From: Streptomonospora salina
GTDB lineage: Bacteria; Actinomycetota; Actinomycetes; Streptosporangiales; Streptosporangiaceae
Length of the DNA stretch: 64,000 nucleotides
Reading direction: 5' to 3'
Assembly (NCBI RefSeq): GCF_014204715.1
Contig: NZ_JACHLY010000001.1
Location: 3,122,501 to 3,186,500 of the forward strand
The translations under genes were made by a program, and so were the position numbers. The notes under the pieces were generated by a model. The model saw nothing but the letters and a program-made list of their open reading frames with translations. It was not told the origin of the DNA and ran no database searches. Of the stretch, positions 48,057-56,029 are shown piece by piece. Each line of letters begins with the position of its first letter. The first letter of the stretch is position 1.

Positions 48057-49556
48057 GTGAACGCAACGCCCCAGCCCGGTGAGGACCGGCACTCCGAGCG
48101 TCCGAGCGGGCTAGCCGGCCGCCTCGACCGCTACTTCCACGTCCGCGAGCGCGGGTCGACCTTCCCCCGCGAGCTCCGCGGCGGCCTGGCGACGTTCTTC
48201 GCCATGGCCTACATCATCGTCCTCAACCCGCTGATCATCGGTACCGCCGAGGACATGAACGGCGAGACGCTGGGCGTCACCCAGGTGGCGGCCACCACGG
48301 CTCTGGTCGGCGGTGTCATCACCATCCTGATGGGAGTCGTCAGCCGCTACCCGCTGGCGCTGGCGACGGGCATGGGGCTCAACGTCCTCGTCGCCTACTC
48401 ACTGGCGCCGCAGATGACCTGGGCCGATGCGATGGGCGTGCTGATCCTCGAAGGCGTCGTCCTGCTCGTGCTGGTACTGACCGGGTTCCGCACCGCCGTG
48501 TTCCGGGCCATTCCGCCCGAGCTGAAGACCGCCATCGCGGTGGGCGTGGGCATGTTCCTGGCGCTGGTGGGCTTCGTCAACGCCGGCTTCGTCCGGCGCG
48601 TGCCCGACGCCGCCGACTCGACCGTTCCGGTCCAGCTGGGCGACGGCGGGTCCCTGGCCGGATGGCCCGTCCTCGTGTTCGTCATCGGCCTGGTGCTGAC
48701 CATCGCGCTCATCGTGAACCGGGTGCGCGGAGCCATGCTGCTGGGGATCGTCGTGGCCACCGTCGTAGCGATCGTCATCGAGACCGTCGCGCACATCGGG
48801 CCCATGGACGACGGTACGAGCGGCGGGAACCCCGCAGGCTGGTCGCTGACCGTCCCGTCGCTGCCCACGTCGTTCGGCGACGTGGTCTCCCTGCCGGACT
48901 TCAGCCTGATCGGGCGGTTCAACCTGTTCGGCAGCTTCGCCAACGCCGGAACCGTAGCGGTCATCCTGCTGATCTTCACGCTGCTGCTGGCGGACTTCTT
49001 CGACACGATGGGCACCATGGTGGGCGTCGCCGGCCAGGCCGGCCTGCTCGACGAGGACGGCAACGTGCCGCGCGCCCGCGAGGTGCTGATCGTCGACTCG
49101 CTCGGCACCATCGGCGGCGGTCTCGCCCCTTCCTCGGTGAACACGGTGTTCGCGGAGTCCGCGGCGGGTGTGGGCGAAGGGGCGCGCACCGGTATCGCCC
49201 CCGTCGTCACCGGAGCGCTCTTCCTGGTCGCGACGCTGTTCTCGCCGCTGGTGCAGCTGGTGCCGTTCGAGGCCGCCACACCGGTGCTCATCATCGTCGG
49301 CTTCATGATGGTCACCCAGATCACCCGGATCCCCTTCTCCGACTACGCGATCGGGATCCCGGCGTTCCTCACCATCGTGATGATGCCCTTCACCTACTCG
49401 ATCGCCAACGGCATCGGTGTCGGGTTCATCAGCTACACGATCATCAAAATCGTCCAGGGCCGGATCCGCGACATCCACCCCCTGCTGTGGATCGTCGCGG
49501 TCGCCTTCGCGGTGTACTTCGCGCTGGGGCCGATCGAGCAGATGCTGGGCCTGTGA
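48057..49556 (+). CDS. NCS2-family purine permease (AzgA type)
   Basis: 499 residues, about 12-14 transmembrane helices. The family signatures ATFFAMAYIIVLNP and ALATGMGLNVLVAYS are present, as are DFFDTMGTMVGVAGQAG and SVNTVFAESAAGVGEGARTG, which line the substrate site. AzgA-type members take up guanine, hypoxanthine or adenine by proton symport. GTG at 48057 follows AAGGTCGA. A long hairpin follows the stop. Confidence 0.93.
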   Translation: MNATPQPGEDRHSERPSGLAGRLDRYFHVRERGSTFPRELRGGLATFFAMAYIIVLNPLIIGTAEDMNGETLGVTQVAATTALVGGVITILMGVVSRYPLALATGMGLNVLVAYSLAPQMTWADAMGVLILEGVVLLVLVLTGFRTAVFRAIPPELKTAIAVGVGMFLALVGFVNAGFVRRVPDAADSTVPVQLGDGGSLAGWPVLVFVIGLVLTIALIVNRVRGAMLLGIVVATVVAIVIETVAHIGPMDDGTSGGNPAGWSLTVPSLPTSFGDVVSLPDFSLIGRFNLFGSFANAGTVAVILLIFTLLLADFFDTMGTMVGVAGQAGLLDEDGNVPRAREVLIVDSLGTIGGGLAPSSVNTVFAESAAGVGEGARTGIAPVVTGALFLVATLFSPLVQLVPFEAATPVLIIVGFMMVTQITRIPFSDYAIGIPAFLTIVMMPFTYSIANGIGVGFISYTIIKIVQGRIRDIHPLLWIVAVAFAVYFALGPIEQMLGL

Positions 49557-49574
49557 TCCGCTGACCCGCTGACC

Positions 49575-49620
49575 CGGGGCCGGGCGCAGGCGGGTGCGCC
49601 GACCGCTGCGCCCGGCCCCG
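49575..49620 (+). terminator. Intrinsic terminator after the permease
   Basis: Perfect 15-bp arms (49575-49589 and 49606-49620), 16-base loop, 18 bases after the stop at 49556. No T-run. Confidence 0.7.
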
Positions 49621-49728
49621 TCGGACCAGGCTGGGGACGGGGCGCTCGCCCGTCGCCGGGCGGCCCCTCGAACGGCCGCCAGGTGTAGCCGCCGGGCTCC
49701 CGGGGAATGGTCACCAAGCTCGATTTTG

Positions 49729-49754
49729 TTAGCAAAAGTAATGAGTTCTGCTAA
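49729..49754 (+). promoter_or_regulatory. MarR-type operator overlapping the marR start
   Basis: Imperfect inverted repeat TTAGCAAAAG (49729-49738) and GTTCTGCTAA (49745-49754), 8 of 10 pairs, in a locally AT-rich patch. The right arm runs into the ATG of the MarR gene, so binding should block transcription or translation start. Confidence 0.65.
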
Positions 49755-50203
49755 TGGCGAAGTCTCCGCTGTCCCGCCAGATCAGGACCGACGCCGGACT
49801 GGCGTCGGTCCTGCGCGTCACCGTGGGCCGACTGGCACGGAGGCTGCGGGCCCAGCGGCCCGACGCGTCGGTGTCGCTGGGTCAGGGGGCGGCACTGTTC
49901 ACCCTGGCCCGCCACGGGGAGATGAGTCCGGGCGAACTGGCCGAACGGGAGAAGGTGCAGCCGCCGTCGATGACCCGGATCGTGGCGGCTCTGGAGGAAC
50001 GCGGGCTGGTGCGGCGCACCAAGCACCCCGAGGACCAGCGCCGCCAGCTCGTCAGCATCACCGAGGACGGGCGGGAGCTGGTCCGGGCCGACCAGCGCCG
50101 TCGCGAGGCGTGGCTGGCCCGGCGCCTCAAGGAGCTGACACCGGAGGAGAAGGACACGTTGCGCCGGGCGGCGGAGATCCTGGACCGGTTGGCCGAGTCC
50201 TAG
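49754..50203 (+). CDS. MarR-family transcriptional regulator
   Basis: 149 residues, winged-helix dimer. HTH and wing are seen in GEMSPGELAEREKVQPPSMTRIVAALEERGLVRRTKHPEDQRRQLVSITEDG (about 55-105), with the DxRR wing motif. It likely represses itself and the MFS exporter that follows after 85 bases, by binding the inverted repeat at its own start. The ligand is unknown. ATG at 49754 lies inside that repeat. Confidence 0.92.
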   Translation: MAKSPLSRQIRTDAGLASVLRVTVGRLARRLRAQRPDASVSLGQGAALFTLARHGEMSPGELAEREKVQPPSMTRIVAALEERGLVRRTKHPEDQRRQLVSITEDGRELVRADQRRREAWLARRLKELTPEEKDTLRRAAEILDRLAES

Positions 50204-50288
50204 ATCGCCCGTTCCGCAGGCGCACGGCCGTACCGAGGACCGAGGGGGGACGGGCGCGGGCCGAAGCGGCTGCGCGCACCGACAGGCC

Positions 50289-51740
50289 ATGAGCGAGCCC
50301 GAGCGACCAGCCGAGTCCGTCTCCGACCCGCCCGGAGCGGACTCCGCCGACCGGGCCGAACCCGCATCCGGCGGATCCGCCGGATGCCCGCGACCCGGTG
50401 ACGGTTCCGCACCCGGAGACGGGGACCGCGAGCCGCCGCGCCGCCGGTCCGTTCCGGGCAGCGCGATGTTCCGATCCCTGGCCATCCGCAACTACCGGCT
50501 CTTCGCCGCCGGCCAGATGGTCTCCAACAGCGGCACCTGGATGCAGCGCGTCGCCCAGGACTGGCTGGTGCTCCAGCTCAGCGGCGGCAGCGGCGTCGCC
50601 CTCGGTCTGGCCACCGCGCTGCAGTTCCTGCCCATGCTGCTGTTGGGCCTGTGGGGCGGAACCCTCGTCGACCGCCTCCCCAAACGCGGCCTGCTGATCG
50701 CCACCCAGGCCGCCATGGGCGTCCTCGCCGCCGGACTGGGCGTGCTCGCCACCCTCGGGGCCGCCCAGGTGTGGCACGTCTACGTCTTCGCTTTGGCCCT
50801 GGGCCTGGTCACCGTGGTCGACAACCCCGCACGCCAGACCTTCGTCGTGGAGATGGTCGGCGACCGCGACCTGCCCAACGCCGTCGCGCTCAACAGCGCC
50901 AGCTTCCAGTTCGGCCGCGTCGCCGGCCCCGCGATCGCCGGTCTGCTGATCGCGGCCATCGGCAGCGGCCCCGTCTTCCTGATCAACGCCGCGTCCTTCC
51001 TGGCGGTCCTCGGCGGCCTCTGGCTGATGCGGCCCGGCGAACTCGCGGTGACCGAGCGGGATCCGCGCACCAAGGGCCAGACCATGCAGGGCGTTCGCTA
51101 CGTGCTGGCCCGCCCCGACTTGGTGCTGCTGCTGGTGATGACGATCTTCGTGCAGATGTTCGGCGCCAACGTGCAGAACCAGATCGCGCTGATGACCAAC
51201 AACGTCTTCGAGACGGGAGCCGCCGCCTTCGGCACCGCGGCCGCGGCGCTGGCGGTCGGCGCCCTCGCGGGGGCCCTGGTCGCCGCGCGCCGGGAGCGGC
51301 CGCGGTTGCGCATCGTGCTCAGCGGCGCACTGGCGTTCGGCGTGCTCCAAGGGGTGGCCGCGGCAGCGCCGAGCTACGGCTGGTTCGTGGCCGCGCTGGT
51401 CGTCATGGGCGTGTCGTTCATGACCTTCACGACCTCGCTGAACGCGACGTTCCAACTCAGTGTGGAGCCGCAGATGCGCGGCCGGGTGATGAGCATCTAC
51501 ATGCTCGTGTTCCTGGGTGTGGCGCCGATCGGCGCCCCGATCGTCGGATTCCTGGCCGACGCGTTCGGCCCGCGTGCCAGCCTGGGAGTGGGCTCGGCGG
51601 TGAGCGTGCTCGTGGTCGTCGTCGTGGCACTCGTGCTGGCCCGCAGCCTGCGGGTTCGGGTTCGACTCGCGTTGCGGCGCCCGTTCGTGGACGTCACGGC
51701 ACGTCCTGCGCGCACCGGCGGTGCCGACGGGACCGGCTGA
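50289..51740 (+). CDS. MFS transporter (drug/siderophore exporter type)
   Basis: 483 residues. A proline-rich cytoplasmic N-terminus (about 1-58) precedes about 11-12 transmembrane helices. NYRLFAAGQMVSNSGTWMQRVAQDWLVLQLSG and GLWGGTLVDRLPKRG (motif A) are typical of the MFS_3/EntS-like exporters. A basic tail ends the protein. ATG at 50289 is in the same direction as marR, forming a regulator-exporter pair. The substrate is unknown. Confidence 0.9.
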   Translation: MSEPERPAESVSDPPGADSADRAEPASGGSAGCPRPGDGSAPGDGDREPPRRRSVPGSAMFRSLAIRNYRLFAAGQMVSNSGTWMQRVAQDWLVLQLSGGSGVALGLATALQFLPMLLLGLWGGTLVDRLPKRGLLIATQAAMGVLAAGLGVLATLGAAQVWHVYVFALALGLVTVVDNPARQTFVVEMVGDRDLPNAVALNSASFQFGRVAGPAIAGLLIAAIGSGPVFLINAASFLAVLGGLWLMRPGELAVTERDPRTKGQTMQGVRYVLARPDLVLLLVMTIFVQMFGANVQNQIALMTNNVFETGAAAFGTAAAALAVGALAGALVAARRERPRLRIVLSGALAFGVLQGVAAAAPSYGWFVAALVVMGVSFMTFTTSLNATFQLSVEPQMRGRVMSIYMLVFLGVAPIGAPIVGFLADAFGPRASLGVGSAVSVLVVVVVALVLARSLRVRVRLALRRPFVDVTARPARTGGADGTG

Positions 51741-51743
51741 CCC

Positions 51744-51759
51744 GGCGCCGGCCGGCGCC
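51744..51759 (+). terminator. Short palindrome after the MFS gene
   Basis: GGCGCCGG and CCGGCGCC, 16 bp without spacer, 4 bases after the stop. A possible terminator; weak because part of the stem must open to form a loop. Confidence 0.4.
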
Positions 51760-51875
51760 TGTGCGTCGGTGCGCGCCTGCGGGCGGCGGTCCGCGGAAGC
51801 CCCTACCGCGCGGCTGTGCCCGCTGGCATGCTTCTGCGCACGATCATCGGGAAGGACGACGATGCGGGGTGGTGC

Positions 51876-52499
51876 ATGAGGCTGTTCGTAGCGGTATACC
51901 CGCCGCAGGAGGTCCTGGACGAGGTGGGGCGCGTAGCGGGTGCGCTCAGCGCCGCCGACCGGCTCGACGTCGCCGGCGGTGCGCTGGACACCGCCGACCG
52001 GGGCGGTGATCCCGGTGCACGGCCGCGCCTGGGTCAGGGGCTGCGCTGGCGCGCCCCCGAGGAGTGGCACTTCACACTGCTGTTTTTGGGCGAGGTCGGT
52101 GAGCAGGAGCTGCCGCAGGTGCGGCGCAGACTCGCCGCCGCGGCCGCCCGGAGCGAGAGCCCGGAGGTCGCCGTGCGCGGCGGCGGCACGTTCCCGGGCG
52201 ACACCGAGCAGGCGACGGTGCTGTGGGCCGGGCTCGAAGGCGACGTCGGCGCCGTGACCCTCCTGGCCGACCGCCTGCGCAAAGCCGCCCGAAAAGCCGG
52301 CCTCAAGGTCGACCGCCGCCCGTTCGTGCCGCATCTGACCCTGGCCACCCGCCGTCCGCCCACCGACATGACGGCGCTGCGGTACGGCCTCAGCGCCCTG
52401 GCCACCCCGTTCTGGACCGTCGGCGAGATCCACCTGGTCCGCAGCCACCACCCCCGGCGGCCCCGGTACCAGACCCTGACCACCTGGGAACTAGGCTGA
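51876..52499 (+). CDS. thpR: RNA 2',3'-cyclic phosphodiesterase ThpR
   Basis: 207 residues, 2H phosphoesterase. Two HxTx motifs, HFTL and HLTL (near residues 70 and 160), form the symmetrical active site. MRLFVAVYPP at the start and the C-terminal region (VGEIHLVRSHHPRRPRYQTL) match the ThpR/LigT group. It opens 2',3'-cyclic phosphates on RNA. ATG at 51876 is taken because the family begins there. A disordered insertion lies at about 30-55. Confidence 0.9.
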   Translation: MRLFVAVYPPQEVLDEVGRVAGALSAADRLDVAGGALDTADRGGDPGARPRLGQGLRWRAPEEWHFTLLFLGEVGEQELPQVRRRLAAAAARSESPEVAVRGGGTFPGDTEQATVLWAGLEGDVGAVTLLADRLRKAARKAGLKVDRRPFVPHLTLATRRPPTDMTALRYGLSALATPFWTVGEIHLVRSHHPRRPRYQTLTTWELG

Positions 52500-52606
52500 A
52501 AACCGCCCGAACCGCCCACGGGTCGGGGGAACGGCGGGGATGTCCGCACCCCGCATCCGGACGCGGCGATCCCGCCCCGGAACGACGCGAGTAAGGCCGA
52601 ACCACC

Positions 52607-52705
52607 ATGAGCATGCTCACCAACAACCGGAAGCAGCGCTGGCTGCTGCCGACGGTGCTCGGTGCCATTGTGCTGATCGTCGTCGCCGGCGCCCTGATCG
52701 GCTGA
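52607..52705 (+). CDS. 32-residue single-helix membrane peptide
   Basis: MSMLTNNRKQRWLLPTVLGAIVLIVVAGALIG in two parts: a short basic head (NNRKQR) then one transmembrane helix (about 13-31). ATG 52607, TGA 52703-52705; GTAAGG lies about 12 bases upstream. Positive-inside charge pattern and a clean stop support a real small protein, but I know no family. It lies between thpR and the convergent BKACE gene. Confidence 0.5.
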   Translation: MSMLTNNRKQRWLLPTVLGAIVLIVVAGALIG

Positions 52706-52860
52706 GACCCGAGGCACCCTCCGGGAACGGTTCGGAGCGGGCCGCCGCACGGGTGCGGTGACGGGGCGCGGCTCGCCCGGCGAGCGCACACGGGACCCGC
52801 CCGGCGGGGCGGGCGCCGTATCGCCGCCGGACGCCGGAACCCGGGCCGGTGCCGCCGGCC

Positions 52861-53586
52861 CTACGCCGCCGCCGACGTGCGCGCCAGGGCCAGCTCCACC
52901 AGCCCGGCGTTGCCCGTGGCGGGGTTGCCGTCCGGGTCGCGCAGCGTGTCCTCCAGCCCGATGCGCACGCCGCGGCCGGCGGCCACTGCGGTCTCCAGCA
53001 CCGGCCAGGCGGTCCGGTCGCGGCCGTGCAGCAGCCGCGGCAGGTCCAGTCCGGCCCGGTCGAGGACGCCGTCGATGGAGGACGCGTTGGCCAGCGCGTC
53101 CTCGGTGGCGGTCTGCATCGGCTCCACCAGGATCCGGAGGAACTCCTCGGCCAGACCGGAGGCGACCAGGATCCGCGCGGCTTCGGGCGTCCACACCCCG
53201 GCTTCGACGCCGACCCGGCGGTCGATCAGCAGTCGGCAGACCTCGACCGATCCGGGCTCGTGCAAGTTCACCGCCGCCGAGTCGGGCAGGGCGCTCCAGC
53301 GTTGCACCAGATCGTAGCGGCGCACGGGATCGGGTTCGGACGACAGCGCGGTGGTGACGCTGACGGGGACGTCGGGCAGTTCGGCGCGCAGCAGCCGCAG
53401 CAGCGGCGCGACCGCCTGCGGCTCCAGCGACTCCGCGCCCGCACCGTCGCGCGGGTGCACGTGGATCTCGTCGGCTCCGGCTTCCACCGCCGCGCGCGCC
53501 TCGGCGACGACCTGCTCGGACGAGACGGGCAGCGCGGGATGCGCTTCGGGGCGACGGTCCCCGTTGAGGCAGGCGACGATCCGCAT
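52861..53586 (-). CDS. BKACE-family beta-keto acid cleavage enzyme (DUF849)
   Basis: 241 residues, TIM barrel. HVHPRDG (His42 and His44 with Asp) gives the zinc site, and NLHEPGSVEV and WPVLETAVAAGRGVRIGLEDTL follow, as in 3-keto-5-aminohexanoate cleavage enzyme relatives. The reaction is retro-Claisen cleavage of a beta-keto acid with acetyl-CoA. It is shorter than the classical members (about 270-310), so it belongs to a compact subgroup; the substrate is unknown. ATG at 53586 follows GGAAGGA. Confidence 0.88.
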   Translation of the reverse strand: MRIVACLNGDRRPEAHPALPVSSEQVVAEARAAVEAGADEIHVHPRDGAGAESLEPQAVAPLLRLLRAELPDVPVSVTTALSSEPDPVRRYDLVQRWSALPDSAAVNLHEPGSVEVCRLLIDRRVGVEAGVWTPEAARILVASGLAEEFLRILVEPMQTATEDALANASSIDGVLDRAGLDLPRLLHGRDRTAWPVLETAVAAGRGVRIGLEDTLRDPDGNPATGNAGLVELALARTSAAA

Positions 53587-53686
53587 ACGGTCATCCTTCC
53601 GCTCACGCGCGTATGTATGCGAAGCATGCCCAGACGGCGAGGTTCGCAAGCTATGCGGGCACGCCGAGAATGGCAGGATTGCCGAT

Positions 53687-54745
53687 ATGAGGAGAAGCGC
53701 CGCACTCGCGGTCCCGTTCGCGATCGCGGTGCTGTACGCGGCGCCGGCGGCCGCGGCCGCCGGCGATCCTGCGGACGCTGCGCCGTCGGACGGCGGCCGC
53801 GCGCACGGGTCCGCCGACCCGCTGTTTCGGATCTCCGACGAGCGCATCCGGGAGTCCAGCGGCCTGGCCGCCTCCAGCCGGCACGACGGCGTCTACTGGA
53901 CGCACAACGACAGCGGCGACTACGGCCCCGAGATCTACGCCGTCGACGAGCAGGGGCGGACCCTGGCGACGGTGGCCCTGGCCGGCGAGGGGGTCGAAGC
54001 CCGCGACTGGGAGGCGGTCTCGGTGGGGCCCGGGGAGGACGGCGAGCCCGCGATCTACGTCGGCGACATCGGCGACAACTTCCAGGGCGGTTGGCCCGAC
54101 ATCCGCGTCTACCGGCTGCCCGAGCCGCGCGACCTCACCGATCAGACGATCCGGGCGCGCACCTACACCTTCGTCTACGAGGACGGCGGCCGGGACGCGG
54201 AGGCGATGATGGTCGATCCGCGCGACGGCCGCATCCACATCGTCAGCAAAGAGGTCGCCGGCGGTGTCTACGCGGCGCCGGAGCGGCTGGACCCCGAGGG
54301 CGCCAACACCCTCACCCGGGTGGACTCCGCTCCGCTGTACGCCACCGACGCCGCCTTCTCCCCCGACGGCGCCCACTACGCGGTGCGCACCTACTGGTCG
54401 GCGAGCGTGCGCGACGCCTCGGACGGCGTCGGCGGCCGCGTCGTCGACCGCGTGTCGCTGCCGGAGTCCGACCAGGGGGAGTCGCTTGCCTTCTCCCATG
54501 ACGGCGGCGCGCTCCTCGCGGGCACGGAGGGCCCGGACAGCCCGGTGTGGAGCGTCCCGCTGGACCTGCCCGCCGCGGACCCGGAGGACGGCGCGGCCGG
54601 CGGCGGAGACGCCGCGGGCGGCACCGGAGGGGGCGCCGGGGAGAGCGAGTCCTCCGACACCACCGCGGCCACGCTGATCTGGACCGGTGTCGGCGTGGCA
54701 GCGCTGGTGATCGCGGCCGTCACCCTCCTGGCGCGCCGCGGCTGA
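53687..54745 (+). CDS. Secreted, membrane-anchored beta-propeller-like protein
   Basis: 352 residues. It has a signal peptide (about 1-24), an extracellular domain (about 40-290), a Gly/Ala/Ser-rich linker and a C-terminal transmembrane helix (about 328-347) ending RRG. Conserved segments are SSGLAASSRHDGVYWTHNDSGD, ARDWEAVSVGPG and IYVGDIGDN, which recur in actinomycete surface proteins with a propeller fold; several Asp-rich loops may bind calcium. Role unknown. ATG at 53687 has AGGA upstream. Confidence 0.82.
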   Translation: MRRSAALAVPFAIAVLYAAPAAAAAGDPADAAPSDGGRAHGSADPLFRISDERIRESSGLAASSRHDGVYWTHNDSGDYGPEIYAVDEQGRTLATVALAGEGVEARDWEAVSVGPGEDGEPAIYVGDIGDNFQGGWPDIRVYRLPEPRDLTDQTIRARTYTFVYEDGGRDAEAMMVDPRDGRIHIVSKEVAGGVYAAPERLDPEGANTLTRVDSAPLYATDAAFSPDGAHYAVRTYWSASVRDASDGVGGRVVDRVSLPESDQGESLAFSHDGGALLAGTEGPDSPVWSVPLDLPAADPEDGAAGGGDAAGGTGGGAGESESSDTTAATLIWTGVGVAALVIAAVTLLARRG

Positions 54746-55078
54746 CCGGGGCCGGCGGGGCGGTTCCGGCGTCGCTGCGGCTGTGCACGCGCAGTAGCCG
54801 TTCGTGCCCGGAGCGACTGCGGGGAGAGCGCGCTGGCGCTCTGTGGAGAGCGGGTTCCGTCCACAAGCGCCGACGGAGTGTCCACAGGCTTTCGCGAAAC
54901 TTGTGGATAACTATGTCCTGATGTCTGTTTGTGCAGCTCACGAGTTATGTCGCTGGTGTGGAAATCATGGATGAAACGTCGGATTCCGCCGGTCTCGCGA
55001 TCCGAAACCCACAAGCACGTGCAGCGCTCCACACGGCACCGGGCGGCCCCGTTCCGTCCGGTGCCGTGCCGCCGGTCC
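54746..55078. other. Intergenic region with DnaA-box cluster
   Basis: About 330 bases between convergent genes, locally richer in A+T than its surroundings (54890-54990). It contains the four DnaA-box-like sites described separately. No gene is convincing. Confidence 0.5.
54842..54910. promoter_or_regulatory. Cluster of four DnaA-box-like sequences
   Basis: TGTGGAGAG (54842-54850, minus box), CCGTCCACA (54857-54865), GTGTCCACA (54878-54886) and TGTGGATAA (54902-54910, minus box). The third matches the actinomycete DnaA box and the fourth is the exact E. coli box TTATCCACA on the minus strand; the other two differ at two positions. Centres are 15, 21 and 24 bases apart. No dnaA, dnaN or parAB lies nearby, so a titration or regulatory site is likelier than oriC. 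Confidence 0.6.
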
Positions 55079-56029
55079 TTACAGGCCCGCCGCGTCCGCC
55101 AGCACCGCCGCCTGGTCGAGCTCGGCGTCACCCGCCCTGCGGTCGCCGATGTTGTAGCGGTCGAAGGCCGATTCGACAGCACGCGCCGCCGACCAGGCCG
55201 ACAGCCGTTCGGCGGGTTCGCCGAGGATCTCGGCGGCCAGCCCGAAGCGGCGGCGCAGGACCGGTCCGGGTTCGATCAGCCGCATCGGGGAGTCGAGCTG
55301 CATGATCAGCGGCCACACGTCGTACCCCGGATCGCCCACCATCGGCTTGGGGTCGATCGCCAGCCACGGCGAACGCCGTGCCGAGAGGACGTTGCCCGGA
55401 TTGAAGTCGCCGTGCAGCACCACGCTGCGCTCGGCCGTGCGCGGCAGCGACTCCAGAAGCCCGATCGCGGTGCGCACCAGGTGCGGGTCGGCGCCGGGGC
55501 GCAGGCGCGGCCAGCGCTCGGCCACCAGCCCGGCCCAGTCGCCGGTGACGGCGTGCAGCGGCTCCAGTGCCGACGCGGGGTCGGGGCGCTCACTCCACAG
55601 CTGCGCGAGCACCTCCAGCCCCGCGGTGAGCAGGTCCTCGGGCTCGCCCGCCGCGTCGCGCAGCGTGGAGCCGGGCTCGCAGGTCTCCAGCAGCAGCCCG
55701 AATCCGTCCGGGTTGGAACGCAGCAGCCGGATCGCGCCCGCTCCGCTCCACAAGCGCAGCGCCTCCGCTTCGCCCCGGGCCTCGCGGTGCGGGAAGGACA
55801 CCTTGAGCACGGCGCACCCGCCGTCGGCGGTGCGGGCCGGCCCGACCCACGAGCAGGTTCCGCCCTCGAACGGGCGGCCCAGCTCCAGGCCCCAGCCGTC
55901 CCGGAGGCTCCGGAGCGCGCACGGAAGCGACTCCAGCCACTCCCGTCCGCCGTCCAAGGACGCCACGTTGCGCGCCACGCTCGCAGGAAGCGGAGCGGGA
56001 CCCGCAGTCCGGTTCGAAACCGTGCTCAC
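55079..56029 (-). CDS. Aminoglycoside/hydroxyurea phosphotransferase-family kinase
   Basis: 316 residues, APH(6)/APH_6_hur family, protein-kinase-like fold. Lys76 in CAVLKVSF is the expected ATP lysine. The catalytic loop is VLHGDFNPGNVL (Asp208) and the metal loop is AIDPKPMVGDPGYD (about 225-237), the wording typical of streptomycin 6-kinase relatives. Whether it modifies an antibiotic or a cell metabolite cannot be told. GTG at 56029 overlaps the stop of the upstream phosphodiesterase (GTGA), so the two are translationally coupled. Confidence 0.87.
   Translation of the reverse strand: MSTVSNRTAGPAPLPASVARNVASLDGGREWLESLPCALRSLRDGWGLELGRPFEGGTCSWVGPARTADGGCAVLKVSFPHREARGEAEALRLWSGAGAIRLLRSNPDGFGLLLETCEPGSTLRDAAGEPEDLLTAGLEVLAQLWSERPDPASALEPLHAVTGDWAGLVAERWPRLRPGADPHLVRTAIGLLESLPRTAERSVVLHGDFNPGNVLSARRSPWLAIDPKPMVGDPGYDVWPLIMQLDSPMRLIEPGPVLRRRFGLAAEILGEPAERLSAWSAARAVESAFDRYNIGDRRAGDAELDQAAVLADAAGL

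Noticed and set aside
54842..54910. Chromosomal replication origin
   Set aside because: Only four DnaA-like boxes, and neither dnaA, dnaN nor partition genes lie in the window; oriC in actinomycetes has many more boxes.
54931..55305. 124-codon frame downstream of the DnaA boxes
   Set aside because: The first part looks protein-like, but it has no ribosome-binding site and most of its length lies antisense to the kinase gene.
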